A DNA stretch of 36,082 bases from Alectryocaccomicrobium faecavium (GTDB lineage Bacteria > Bacillota > Clostridia > Christensenellales > Aristaeellaceae), in the NCBI GenBank assembly GCA_018713425.1, contig DVOT01000232.1, positions 1 through 36,082 on the forward strand, given 5' to 3'. Positions 23,944-32,912 of this stretch are shown here, one piece after another (within the stretch, counting starts at the first letter, position 1; every line of letters begins with the position of its first letter). The notes below the pieces were generated by a model that saw nothing but the letters and a program-made list of their open reading frames with translations, had not been told where the DNA came from and ran no database searches. Both the position numbers and the translations under genes were made by a program.

Positions 23944-26685
23944 TCAGCAGCGGGATACCAGCAGCTTTAGCAGCGCCTTTCCCGCCGGGTCGCGCAACAG
24001 TTTCATAGAGCAAACGTAAGCGGCTTCGCCCGCCAACAAATAGTTCTGGCACATCAAATCAAACGTGCGATTTTGCACGGTTTCCTGCTCCCTTATAGCG
24101 TTGGGGTCTTGCACCAAGGGCTTTTGCGGCTGCTGATAGGGCACGTTGGCCACCGCGTATACCAAAGAGCGCAAATCTGTTTGCAAATCCGCTTCCACGC
24201 GCTGGTGGTTTAGGCCGCGGGCCGATTGCACCATGGCGTAAAATTGCAAATCACAAAAACCTTCTTGCGGAAATCCCGCAAGCGTAGGCGATTGTTCCAC
24301 CACGGTGAGCAGATTCCCCGTGTGCCAGCCCGCGCGAAACGAGGTATAAAACCGCCCTGTATCGCGTTCGCCCAATTGCGGGAGCAAAGCGGGCGTATAC
24401 CATTCTGCGGGTAGCCGCCCGGTATCCAGAAACAAAACTCGACCGCCGCCGTGCAAAATGGCCTGCGTGATGGCGTCCATACCGTCGGCGATTACGGGCC
24501 TGCGCAGGGCAAGCGCGGTTTCCGCCCATTGCGGATGGTTCCATGCGCGGCAGCCAAGGCGCAGGGAATCCGCGTCTTGCAGGCGCACGGCTTTCGGGAA
24601 TTGCGCCAAGAGCAGCGTCTCGATTTCCGGATCCCGCACATAAAGCAACACAGCGGCGTCGCTCACCGCGGAATCAAACGCCCAAAAATCCCACGCGTTT
24701 TGCGCTTCGTCCATTTCCGCGCGCAGTACAAGTTTTTTCCCCTGATATTCGCCGGGAACGGAAAAATGAAAAGCCAGCACTTCTTTGGTTTCGCCCGAAT
24801 TCGCGCTAACTTCCGCATGCGCTTCCGCCACGGTTTGTCCTTCGCACAGCAAAGAAACCTGCAGCATGCCCCGTACATCGCGCGCGCTGAAGTTGGACAG
24901 GGAAATGCCGACGCGCTGCGGGATATAGCACGGGAGCGCGCGCCCCTGAAAGCCGCGATCCATGAGGAGCGCCACCGGCGCGTTGCAGCCCTGCCGGAAC
25001 ACGGCGGGATCGCCATCGTAATGCGCGCCCGTATCGTCGCACAAGCCCGTGTTGCGGGAACCGCCGCGGAAAAAACTCCACAGCACAAAGCCGCTCAGGC
25101 AGGCCTGGCGACGCGCCTCCTCCAAGATAAGCCGGGTGATCGCCCCGCACTGCCGCCGGGAATTGTCAATAAAGCGCTCTTCCTGTTCCAGCAAGCCGTG
25201 TTCGCGCAGCGCCATGCGCGCCTGGCTGGCAAAATCCTGCAAAATCCCCTTGTGCGCGTTGAGCGCTTCCTGATCCCGCATACTCGGCCACACCCCAAAT
25301 TTGCCGTATTCATGCAGCACGCAGGGGCGCCCCAGCGACGTGCCGCCCAGCAAGTCCCAGGGGACGCGGGAGAGGCCATCGTAAGCAAAGAGAAAATTGT
25401 CGCTCCACAAATGCGGCGTTTCGATGTCGTTGGGCACTTCCGGCAATTCGCCTTGCATGCCAAAGCACGCCAGAGCAAATTGGTTGCGCGTATTTTGGCG
25501 GATCAGTTCATAGCCCACGCGCGCCTTTTCGCGCTCCGCGGCGCTTTCCACCATCAATTGGCTGCCCTCGTTTCCCAAGCAATAGCAAAATAGCGACGGA
25601 TGCCAACGGGTTGCGCGGACATAGCGCGGGAGCATTTCGAGGCATTTCTCCACCGGCAGGGTTTTGTGGAAATTGGAAACCAGCCCAAATTCCGCGCCCA
25701 CGAGCAGGCCCATTTCATCCGCCATGCGCAACTCAGCTTCCGAAGGAGCATGCGTATGGTAGCGGTAAAAGCAAAAGCCATGTGCTTTGAGCGCGGAAAA
25801 CCGGCGACGGATCACATTCTCATCCATCAAAGGGGAAATATCCAGCGATTCATATTCTTCCCCGGCACCAGCCAAAAATAGGGGCGCGTCGTTGAGGTAA
25901 ATGCGGCCATTTTGGGCTTTTAACGTGCGAAAACCCGTAGTGACGCGGGTTTCCTCCCCATTTATGCGCAAACAAAGCTCCACCAGGCGCGGATGCTCGG
26001 GCGTCCACCGCGGCAGGGGATCCGTATCCACGGGCAACAAAAACGTTTCTCTTGCCCCCGCGGCAATTTGCATGAACCGCTCCACACGCTGCCCGCACAC
26101 TTCCGCTCGCAACGTGCCAGAGAATCCCTCCGCGCCATCGTTTGCGGCGCACCCCTCTATGCCGCGCTCCGAAAGATACACATCCTGGAGCCGCACCGCG
26201 CCGCCGAGCCAAGCATATACCTCGCCATAAATGCCCGACCAATCCAACCCGCGAAAGCGCGAGCCAGCGTACATAAGGCTGTAATCTTCCGTGACGGCAA
26301 TGGTCAAGCGGTTCTCGCCCGCGCACACAAAACGCGTGACGTTTTCTTCCCAGGGGCAGAGGGTGTAAATGTGGCGGCCCACATGTTGCCCATTGAGAAA
26401 CAAGTGGCACGCGGGCGCGGCGCCGCCAATGTGCAGATACACATTGCGGCCCTGCAATTCCGGCAACAGAAGGTTGGTTTCCAAAAACCACGTGCCTTTG
26501 TAGCCATTGCGGAGACCATTTTGCGGCGGATACGCCTGGGCCAATTCCGCCACGCGCTGAATGCAGCCTGGCACGGGCGCCAGGCAGTCCGCCTGAATGG
26601 CGCTTTGCGCCCATCCTGCCGCCAGGCCGATGTTTTCTGGATCCAAGCGGGCGCGCCAAGCGCCGTTTAGCGAGATCCGCTCCAT
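23944..26685 (-). CDS. Glycoside hydrolase family 2-type enzyme
   Basis: The 913-residue protein has the GH2 order. A jelly-roll sugar-binding domain spans about 1-170 (LNGAWRARLDPE, YKGTWFLET, HLFLNGQHVGRH). An Ig-like domain spans about 170-255 (LSERGIEG, VTTGFRTLK). A TIM barrel follows (about 265-560) with the acid/base pair Asn372-Glu373 in CLGNEGSQ and nucleophile candidate Glu459 in VLHEYGKFG. About 350 further residues form beta-rich and Rossmann-like C-terminal domains. Family members are beta-galactosidases, beta-glucuronidases, beta-mannosidases and related exo-enzymes; the exact substrate is not readable. There is no signal peptide, so it is cytoplasmic. It is the last gene of the - strand operon. 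Its ATG follows the stop of the dehydrogenase gene directly (TAAATG). Confidence 0.87.
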   Translation of the reverse strand: MERISLNGAWRARLDPENIGLAAGWAQSAIQADCLAPVPGCIQRVAELAQAYPPQNGLRNGYKGTWFLETNLLLPELQGRNVYLHIGGAAPACHLFLNGQHVGRHIYTLCPWEENVTRFVCAGENRLTIAVTEDYSLMYAGSRFRGLDWSGIYGEVYAWLGGAVRLQDVYLSERGIEGCAANDGAEGFSGTLRAEVCGQRVERFMQIAAGARETFLLPVDTDPLPRWTPEHPRLVELCLRINGEETRVTTGFRTLKAQNGRIYLNDAPLFLAGAGEEYESLDISPLMDENVIRRRFSALKAHGFCFYRYHTHAPSEAELRMADEMGLLVGAEFGLVSNFHKTLPVEKCLEMLPRYVRATRWHPSLFCYCLGNEGSQLMVESAAEREKARVGYELIRQNTRNQFALACFGMQGELPEVPNDIETPHLWSDNFLFAYDGLSRVPWDLLGGTSLGRPCVLHEYGKFGVWPSMRDQEALNAHKGILQDFASQARMALREHGLLEQEERFIDNSRRQCGAITRLILEEARRQACLSGFVLWSFFRGGSRNTGLCDDTGAHYDGDPAVFRQGCNAPVALLMDRGFQGRALPCYIPQRVGISLSNFSARDVRGMLQVSLLCEGQTVAEAHAEVSANSGETKEVLAFHFSVPGEYQGKKLVLRAEMDEAQNAWDFWAFDSAVSDAAVLLYVRDPEIETLLLAQFPKAVRLQDADSLRLGCRAWNHPQWAETALALRRPVIADGMDAITQAILHGGGRVLFLDTGRLPAEWYTPALLPQLGERDTGRFYTSFRAGWHTGNLLTVVEQSPTLAGFPQEGFCDLQFYAMVQSARGLNHQRVEADLQTDLRSLVYAVANVPYQQPQKPLVQDPNAIREQETVQNRTFDLMCQNYLLAGEAAYVCSMKLLRDPAGKALLKLLVSRC

Positions 26686-27729
26686 TTAGGCGCGCGCCCC
26701 CTTCCCTGAGCAATCGATCACCACATGGATCGTTCCTTCTGGCGGATCGTTGCGCAAACGGAACGCTTCCGCAATTTCTTCCAAGGGAAACTTATGGGTG
26801 ATCATTTCGCTGGTGTTCACCAGGCCGTCCATCACCAATTGGACGCCTTCCTGGAAAAAACGCCGCATATCGATGTCCCTGCGCGGCTCCGTGAGATAAA
26901 ATTCCAGGCGTTTGCGGTGCGCCTTAAAGAAATCGATGGGTTTGCGGCATACGCCAATGCATCCATACAGCACCACGCGCGCGCACATCGCGCAGCAATC
27001 GATCGCGTCCACCACGCCATCGCCCTCCAGCAGGCAGGGAATGACCACATCGAAGCCATCCGGAAAATCCCGCCCGACGAATTCCATGGTGCGCGCGTCC
27101 TTATCGGGCAGGCGGTAAACGTGGGTAGCGCCATATTTCTGGGCCAATTCCAGCTTCCTCGGGCTCAAATCGGTCACGGCCAAGTTCTTTGGGCTGAATA
27201 ACTTTACGACCTGCGTCATGATCAAGCCGCTTACGCCTTGGCCCATGATCAACACATTTTTCGTTTGATCGATTTTGCCCAGCTCCGCCGCGTGCAAAAT
27301 CCCTGGCAGCACCTCGATGGGACTGATTTCCAACATAGGAAAATCGGGCGGCAACACTTTCACATGGAAAGGCTTGCACACAATGTATTGCGCGTAAGCG
27401 CCCCAAACATACCGGCAGGTGACCTTGTCCCCCGCTTTCAAGCCGATGACTTTGTCGCCCACCTTATCAATGATCCCGCTCACCTCGTGGCCCAGCCGGG
27501 CGGGAATGGAGAGGAATTCCGGCGCGCGCGTGCCACGATAGGCTTCCAGATCGCTGCCGCAAATGCCCACCCAAAGGATCTTCACGCGGACTTCGTCCGC
27601 CTTGGGTTCGGGAATCAGCGCGTTGCGCACGCTCAGGCGATAGGGCGCGTCCAGCACAGCCACGCGCTGGGTATCCTCGCCTTCCCGATCCACCAATTGC
27701 AAATCCGCCATGCCCATTTTGGTTGCCAT
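26686..27729 (-). CDS. Zinc-type MDR alcohol/sugar dehydrogenase
   Basis: The 347-residue protein belongs to the medium-chain dehydrogenase family (alcohol, sorbitol and threonine dehydrogenases). Catalytic zinc ligands are Cys57 in GICGSD and His81-Glu82 in LGHEV. The nucleotide-binding motif GQGVSG lies at 163-168, followed by LAVTDLSPRKLELAQKYGA, where the Asp after the strand favours NAD. The four-cysteine structural-zinc lobe is missing; only Cys105 is in that place (KVTCRYVWGAYAQYI). An oxidised or reduced sugar is a likely substrate, given the operon. The start has GAGGGAAAG upstream. It follows the FAD oxidoreductase by ten bases and precedes the GH2 gene. Confidence 0.87.
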   Translation of the reverse strand: MATKMGMADLQLVDREGEDTQRVAVLDAPYRLSVRNALIPEPKADEVRVKILWVGICGSDLEAYRGTRAPEFLSIPARLGHEVSGIIDKVGDKVIGLKAGDKVTCRYVWGAYAQYIVCKPFHVKVLPPDFPMLEISPIEVLPGILHAAELGKIDQTKNVLIMGQGVSGLIMTQVVKLFSPKNLAVTDLSPRKLELAQKYGATHVYRLPDKDARTMEFVGRDFPDGFDVVIPCLLEGDGVVDAIDCCAMCARVVLYGCIGVCRKPIDFFKAHRKRLEFYLTEPRRDIDMRRFFQEGVQLVMDGLVNTSEMITHKFPLEEIAEAFRLRNDPPEGTIHVVIDCSGKGARA

Positions 27730-27739
27730 ACTCTTTCCC

Positions 27740-29542
27740 TCACTTTTCTACATATGCTTCCCATTGGAACAAGCGCGCGCATTCCGTGCCGTGGCTGCTA
27801 TGGATGGTGAGCCGCAGCCGGTCGCCTTCCATACCTGGCGGCAGAATGTGCACATTCAAGCGCTGATAATTGTCCGAAACCCGCGCTTGCCAAACTCTGT
27901 TTTCTCCCTGAAACAATTCCAGCGCGTAGTCCTTGACCAGTTCTTCCGGAATGCCGGCATAGATACGATGTTCCCGCATCCACGCGCTCAAAGAAATGCA
28001 ATAGTGCCGGGAACAATTGGAATCAAAGCGCAAAATGATTTTTCGCACGCGCTGTGCCGCAGGCCAGCGCGCTTCCAACCAGGGCGCGGGGTCTTCCGCC
28101 GCCGCGCGCCAACAATTGGAAACGCCGTTTTCCGCGCGCAGCCTACCGTTCACCGCCATCTCCGCCTCGTATCCCACCTGCTGGGAGGAGCAGAGAAGGC
28201 GCGCGGTTTCGAGCAGCGAACCGCTCAAGCGCTGGCCGGGCAAATAGCAATCATCCAGCATCAGCGCGGCTTGCAGGCTTGACAGGGACAGCGCGGCGGG
28301 CGCGCAGTTGTGCCTGGCGCACAGGGCGGCGGCCGTACCTGCGGCTTGGCCCACCAGGCCGCAAGTGGCCATTACCCGAGTGGAGCCAAAAGCGATATGC
28401 GTCACGCTGATGGCGCGCCCGGCCATCAGTAGATTTTTCATTCCCTTGGGCAGCAGACACCGGTAAGGAATGCCATAAATCTGCTTGAGCATTTTCAACG
28501 CTCTTTCCTCTTCGCTGGCTTCCTCAAAATTGTGGAAGGCGGCAAATCCGCCCACAGGGTGCACGTCCAAGTGCCAACCTCCATAGGCGATGTTATCCGC
28601 AAAATGTCGGCCGGAAACGAGATCGTCCTGCCGGAGCACATATTCCCCCACCACGCGGCGGCTTTCCCGCTTGCCTGGCAAAAAGCCCACCCAATCCAGC
28701 GCCAAGTTTTCGCAGCCCTGATCCTGGTTCTTCAAGTGATCCCACACGCCATACAGGGTCTTTAACAATTCATCCCGAATGGCTTCGTAATCGTCGAGGC
28801 TATTCCGCTCGTCTCCGCCCAGTTCCAGCCACCAGTAGCCGCTGGTGGCCTCCTTCACCGTGCCGTGGTTGTGATAGAGATGTCCGGGAATATCTGCATC
28901 GTCATAATGGTACGCCCAAGCGGGTGCGCGGAAAGGCACCGGATGTCCCATGTCTTTGGCGGTAAACAAGATGGAATTGCCCATGGTGTAATCGTCGTGC
29001 CGCTCCGGAGCCAAACTTTCGGAAAATTCCGCCTTTCCTTCCCGGCCGCGCATGATTTGCGCGCCCGCCTGCTCAGCCAACATGCCATCGCCCGTGGCGT
29101 CGATAAACAGGCTGGCGGAAAACCGAAAATCCTTTTCAGTGGTCAGTTGATGCGCCCAAATCGAGCGAACGCGGCCCTCTTCCGCCTCCGCCCGCAAAAA
29201 GCGCGTATTCAAATACAAATGCAGGTTTTCTTGGAACGCGCACTTTTCCCACAGGATGGTATCGCACACGGAAAAAGAATGCTGGGGATTGCGCGCTTGG
29301 TTTTCCAAAAGAATTTCTTCGATGATGCCCGTTTCTCGCGCATTTTCCCGGCTTCCTTCGCGATTGGCTCCGCAAATGTGCATGCGGATTTCGCTGGAGG
29401 CATTGCCTCCCAGCACAGGGCGATCTTGAATTAGCGCGGTTTGCGCGCCGTGCCGGGCGGAAGCCAGCGCGGCGCATACGCCGGAAATGCCGCCACCGAC
29501 CACCACCACCTGATATTCCCGCTCCACCCTAGAACCGTTCAT
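27740..29542 (-). CDS. FAD-dependent oxidoreductase with C-terminal sugar-binding-like domain
   Basis: The 600-residue protein starts with a dinucleotide fold: VVVVGGGISGVCAALASARHG (residues about 12-32; GGGISG is the FAD contact). GGNASSEIRMHICGA near 51 is typical of the FAD_oxidored family (PF12831). A later ATGDGMLAEQAGA motif and a C-terminal MAGRAISVTHIAFGSTR region complete the flavin site. Residues about 450-600 form a beta-rich domain resembling galactose-binding (F5/8-type) modules, ending LTIHSSHGTECARLFQWEAYV. Such enzymes occur in polysaccharide-use loci, where their exact reaction is mostly unknown. I chose ATG 29542 because AAGGAGGG lies upstream; an alternative start is seven codons earlier. 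It is probably cytoplasmic and may oxidise a sugar ring or alcohol. Confidence 0.85.
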   Translation of the reverse strand: MNGSRVEREYQVVVVGGGISGVCAALASARHGAQTALIQDRPVLGGNASSEIRMHICGANREGSRENARETGIIEEILLENQARNPQHSFSVCDTILWEKCAFQENLHLYLNTRFLRAEAEEGRVRSIWAHQLTTEKDFRFSASLFIDATGDGMLAEQAGAQIMRGREGKAEFSESLAPERHDDYTMGNSILFTAKDMGHPVPFRAPAWAYHYDDADIPGHLYHNHGTVKEATSGYWWLELGGDERNSLDDYEAIRDELLKTLYGVWDHLKNQDQGCENLALDWVGFLPGKRESRRVVGEYVLRQDDLVSGRHFADNIAYGGWHLDVHPVGGFAAFHNFEEASEEERALKMLKQIYGIPYRCLLPKGMKNLLMAGRAISVTHIAFGSTRVMATCGLVGQAAGTAAALCARHNCAPAALSLSSLQAALMLDDCYLPGQRLSGSLLETARLLCSSQQVGYEAEMAVNGRLRAENGVSNCWRAAAEDPAPWLEARWPAAQRVRKIILRFDSNCSRHYCISLSAWMREHRIYAGIPEELVKDYALELFQGENRVWQARVSDNYQRLNVHILPPGMEGDRLRLTIHSSHGTECARLFQWEAYVEK

Positions 29543-29625
29543 GGCGTTTCCCTCCTTGTTCAAGCCGTTGGCGGCCTACGATTTGCCAACGACAACGCCC
29601 GATTGTTTATCTTCGCACCGGTATT

Positions 29626-30312
29626 TTATGTCCCGCGCCGCATCTGCCAAAGCCGCGCCGCATCGACGTTGGTGCAGTATTGCACACCGGGCACAGCCGA
29701 CAGACGCTGCAAAAGCCTTTCGAACCCAAGCCAATTCTTTTGCGGATCGGACTGCGTCAATTCATAAGAATGGCCGTAAATGTGGAATAACGCGTCCCCA
29801 CTGGCCGCGGCGAAGCGCTCCAGCAGCGCAGGCATTGCCGCGTCAGCATAATGGCAGGTTGGACGCCATTGCAGCCAATCGTCCGGCGGGGCAAAATCGT
29901 GCGTGGGTTCGGTCAGGCGCGCGTACGTCAAACCCATGCGGCGCAGGGTATCCGCCTGTGCCTGCGCGCAATGGCCCCCGGGATACGCCATGCCGCAAAC
30001 CACATAGCCGCACGCGCGGGACAAAACCGCCAACGATTCCTCCATTTCCCGGCGAATTTCCTTTTCCTCCTGCGGCAAACGGTGGAATTGGGTATGGCTA
30101 GCCACTTCCATGCCGCAATACGTTGCGGGAATTTTCGCCGCCGATACGCGCTCCACCACGGTATCCTCGCCATAGCGATAAAAGGGCACCCGTATGCCCA
30201 ACTGCCCACTGATCAGAAAAAATGTGGCCTGCATGCCGAATTTCCGAAGCAGTTCCGCCAGGCGGCGGTCGTAAATTTCACCATCGTCAAAACTAAAAGT
30301 GAGGATCTTCAT
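29626..30312 (-). CDS. Polysaccharide deacetylase (NodB-like)
   Basis: The 228-residue protein has the carbohydrate-esterase-4 pattern. TFSFDDGEIYDRR contains the motif 1 Asp pair (Asp9/Asp10). ASHTQFH supplies motif 2 with metal ligands His73 and His77. MAYPGG is a motif 3 equivalent near 109. FFLISGQLGI is the conserved following strand. It would remove acetyl groups from a sugar polymer or oligosaccharide. I chose ATG 30312, preceded by GAGAGGG; the longer frame (to 30528) runs through the end of the upstream esterase gene and its extra 72 residues look like out-of-frame text. No signal peptide is seen. Confidence 0.87.
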   Translation of the reverse strand: MKILTFSFDDGEIYDRRLAELLRKFGMQATFFLISGQLGIRVPFYRYGEDTVVERVSAAKIPATYCGMEVASHTQFHRLPQEEKEIRREMEESLAVLSRACGYVVCGMAYPGGHCAQAQADTLRRMGLTYARLTEPTHDFAPPDDWLQWRPTCHYADAAMPALLERFAAASGDALFHIYGHSYELTQSDPQKNWLGFERLLQRLSAVPGVQYCTNVDAARLWQMRRGT

Positions 30313-30355
30313 ACGCATCCCTCTCGAACGCTCAAAATGCCTTCCGCACGCCAAT

Positions 30356-31255
30356 TTAGCCAGCAAACGAGCACTGCCGCAGCCAGGCGTCGATGGCGCG
30401 CACGCCGGCGCATGCGCTGCCCAGGCCGCGCCCCTTTTCCCACATATATTCCGCGAGCAAAAAGGCATGCTCCGCGCCGTCGATCCAGACCAGTTCCGCA
30501 TCGTTGCCGCAAGCAAGGGATTTTTCATAGAAGCTAGCGGAATGCATGGGCGCTACGCACGAATCCCGATCCCCATGAAGCAACAGCACGGGCGGCAAGC
30601 CGGGACGGATATTGGCGCAGGGCGATAGCAAGGCCGCCTTTTCCGCCAGGGATTTCCCAGCCAGCAACGGATGCGCGCAAGCGCCCGCGATGCTCTTGGC
30701 CCACGGCGCGTCCGTAAGGTCGGTGATGGCGTTGACCAAAATGGCGCCCGCAAAAATCCCACACGCCCGCAGCGGCAGGGTAGCCATCGCGGCGGCGAGA
30801 TAGCCGCCCGCGGATTCGCCCAGCACCAGCATGCGGCGCGCGTCTGCGTGCCAGTCCGCCGCGTGGCGGCGCACATATTCCGCCGCGTCCATGCAGTCCT
30901 CATACAAATCGATCAATTCGTTTTCCCGCTCCGGCCCAGGCTGGCCCAGCAGCCGGTAATCGATGCTGGCGCAAAAATAGCCCTGCTCGGCGTAATACCG
31001 AGCCAAAAAACCCAAATAATCCCCCATCCAATGCGGCTGTTCGGGAAAAACCTTTTTGCCCCGCCAACCGCCGCCATGCACCAGCAGCAGAATGGGACGC
31101 ATGCCGTCCTGCCCGCCATGCGGAGGAAAGTACAGGCTGAGATAGAGCGGTTCCTGCCCGACGCGCTTATAGACAACACTTTCATCGCCGCTGTGCGCAG
31201 CAATTTCGGGCGCAAAATCGCATTGTGCCCGGGAATCAGATTCATGCAAAATCAT
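30356..31255 (-). CDS. Alpha/beta-hydrolase fold esterase
   Basis: The 299-residue enzyme has the hormone-sensitive-lipase/BD-FAE pattern. The oxyanion motif HGGGW is at 60-64, catalytic Ser148 in GESAGG, Asp231 in HGDRDSCV and His263 in GAEHAF. All triad positions are present. In carbohydrate loci such enzymes remove acetyl or feruloyl esters. With the neighbouring deacetylase it suggests that the target glycan is acylated. No secretion signal is visible. It lies 31 bases after the glycosidase gene on the same strand. Confidence 0.88.
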   Translation of the reverse strand: MILHESDSRAQCDFAPEIAAHSGDESVVYKRVGQEPLYLSLYFPPHGGQDGMRPILLLVHGGGWRGKKVFPEQPHWMGDYLGFLARYYAEQGYFCASIDYRLLGQPGPERENELIDLYEDCMDAAEYVRRHAADWHADARRMLVLGESAGGYLAAAMATLPLRACGIFAGAILVNAITDLTDAPWAKSIAGACAHPLLAGKSLAEKAALLSPCANIRPGLPPVLLLHGDRDSCVAPMHSASFYEKSLACGNDAELVWIDGAEHAFLLAEYMWEKGRGLGSACAGVRAIDAWLRQCSFAG

Positions 31256-31286
31256 GCGTATTTCACCGCCATTCTTTTTTCACACC

Positions 31287-32897
31287 CTACAGCGTGCGCT
31301 CGTATTCCTGCCATGCCTGCCGGATGAAAGCGACGTCTTCCGCATCAAAGGGAACGCCTTCGCTCGCGCTCAAATAATACAAATCGGGAATGCCCATTTT
31401 CCCCTGCGCGCGAATCCAACGGCGAAAATCCCGGCGACTGCCCGTGCCGCCCGCGTCCATATCCACCAAAACGCCGGGCAGGGCGGCGGTAGCCAGCTTC
31501 GTCCGGTGGGCGAAGACTTCGGGCGCGTTGCGCATGGTTCCCCAATAATCGTGCATGCGGCACTGATCGGTCACTTCATCAAAATAGGGGTGCGCACAAG
31601 AACAGTTGATCAGCGCGTCGGGTTTGACCTGTTTGGCGCAGCGGTACAGCAGCAGAAAAAAACGCTTGAGCAATTCCACGCCATACACGCCCGGTTCGTG
31701 GCAGGAAACGTATTTCCCCAAAGGCATACAGTTGGCGAAATCGATTTTGAACCCATCGCAATTGCAGCAGCCCGGCTCGTCTGACAGCAATGTGCGCAGC
31801 GTTTTTTGTATGCGCGCGCGATATGCCTCGCTGGTGGGGTCGGCGGCGCAGGCAGTGCACAGGTATTCTACGCACTCCTCCTGCGACAAGCCTTCCGGAT
31901 ACCAGGAACGGAACCACAACACAACCCGGCGCCCCTTGGCGTGCTCCTGGTCGGTAAATTGGCGCATATCCGGCCACTTTTCCCAGTCGGGCAGGGCTTC
32001 TCCATAATACCTTTGCCATTTATCGTCGATGATGATGCAGCCAGGATGGAGATCCAATTCATCCAGCCGGGCGCTCATCCGCTCGTAATCACGCTGCGTG
32101 GCAAAATCGCCGGGACGCGCCGCGCCAGAGCGCTTTTGCAGCGCGTTTTGTTCGCCCCAACCGCAGAAAATGGGGCGCTTCCACCATTGTGGCATTTGGC
32201 TGCGATCCGCCCGGCGGCACCAGCCGCTTTCATAATGCCAGGCGGCATATGCGCGAATAACGGCATACGCATCTTTGCCCTCGACAAAGAGCAAGCTCTG
32301 ACTTTCCCACGTGCCATCCACCGCCGTTTGCCCATTGAGCGGCAGAGCGAAGCCACAGGTTCCGGCATTTTCATTGCAATACAAAAAGCGATCGAAATTG
32401 TACTGCCCTTCGCGCGCGGCCAGGCCAACGCCCAGCCACCCATCGCAATCCGCCATATAAAACGGATAGCAATAGCACGGCGGCGTGAAATACCCCAATT
32501 CAATTGCGCCCGCCTCCGTACTCATGCGGAGGTTGCGGTTATAATCCGCGTGGTTGGCAAGCGGCAGCATATATCCAGCCGCTTCGTATTGGGCCTGCCC
32601 GCAGAAGAAGCGGATGGCGTCTACGCGCCCGCGCCCTTCCACCCGCACAAAATAGCGCGCGGCATGGGGCGTGACCTCCAGCACATATTCCTTTTTCTCC
32701 CACAAATTGGAATGCGTGCGCCAGATATAGCGCGCGCCATCCGCGCCCTGCTCCTGTGCAAAGGATAGCACGGGCACATAGGGATCGTCCCAGTCGCTCT
32801 TGCCGTCGGCATCCACCGCGCTGACCACGGGGCAATAGAACCATTGTTCCTGAAATGCCCGCACAGAGAAGCCCTGCTTGTCCGCCACGATTTGCAT
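31287..32897 (-). CDS. GH36/GH31-like alpha-glycosidase
   Basis: The 536-residue protein begins with a beta-sandwich (about 1-230) and continues as a TIM barrel. Features of the alpha-galactosidase/alpha-glucosidase clan are IIIDDKW (residues 288-294), RRVVLWFRSWYPEG and CDGFKIDFANC, with likely nucleophile Asp386. A later Asp in VDMDAGGTG is a possible acid/base residue. The WQRYYGEALPDWEKWPDM segment resembles substrate-loop text in the GH36 group. Exact family and substrate are uncertain: alpha-galactosidase is the first choice, alpha-glucosidase or alpha-N-acetylgalactosaminidase are alternatives. The start has AAAGGTGG upstream. It is the first enzyme gene after the regulators and has no signal peptide. 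Confidence 0.72.
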   Translation of the reverse strand: MQIVADKQGFSVRAFQEQWFYCPVVSAVDADGKSDWDDPYVPVLSFAQEQGADGARYIWRTHSNLWEKKEYVLEVTPHAARYFVRVEGRGRVDAIRFFCGQAQYEAAGYMLPLANHADYNRNLRMSTEAGAIELGYFTPPCYCYPFYMADCDGWLGVGLAAREGQYNFDRFLYCNENAGTCGFALPLNGQTAVDGTWESQSLLFVEGKDAYAVIRAYAAWHYESGWCRRADRSQMPQWWKRPIFCGWGEQNALQKRSGAARPGDFATQRDYERMSARLDELDLHPGCIIIDDKWQRYYGEALPDWEKWPDMRQFTDQEHAKGRRVVLWFRSWYPEGLSQEECVEYLCTACAADPTSEAYRARIQKTLRTLLSDEPGCCNCDGFKIDFANCMPLGKYVSCHEPGVYGVELLKRFFLLLYRCAKQVKPDALINCSCAHPYFDEVTDQCRMHDYWGTMRNAPEVFAHRTKLATAALPGVLVDMDAGGTGSRRDFRRWIRAQGKMGIPDLYYLSASEGVPFDAEDVAFIRQAWQEYERTL

Positions 32898-32912
32898 TCT
32901 TTTCCCACCTTT

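Noticed and set aside
24451..25593. 380-residue + strand frame
   Set aside because: It is antisense to the GH2 gene, whose catalytic motifs are clear; the frame is an effect of high GC.
29566..29591. CGTTGGC/GCCAACG hairpin before the FAD oxidoreductase gene
   Set aside because: On the transcribed strand no T run follows, so it is not a terminator; no other role can be supported.
30313..30528. N-terminal extension of the polysaccharide deacetylase
   Set aside because: The extra 72 residues are the out-of-frame reading of the upstream esterase end; a good ribosome-binding site supports ATG 30312.
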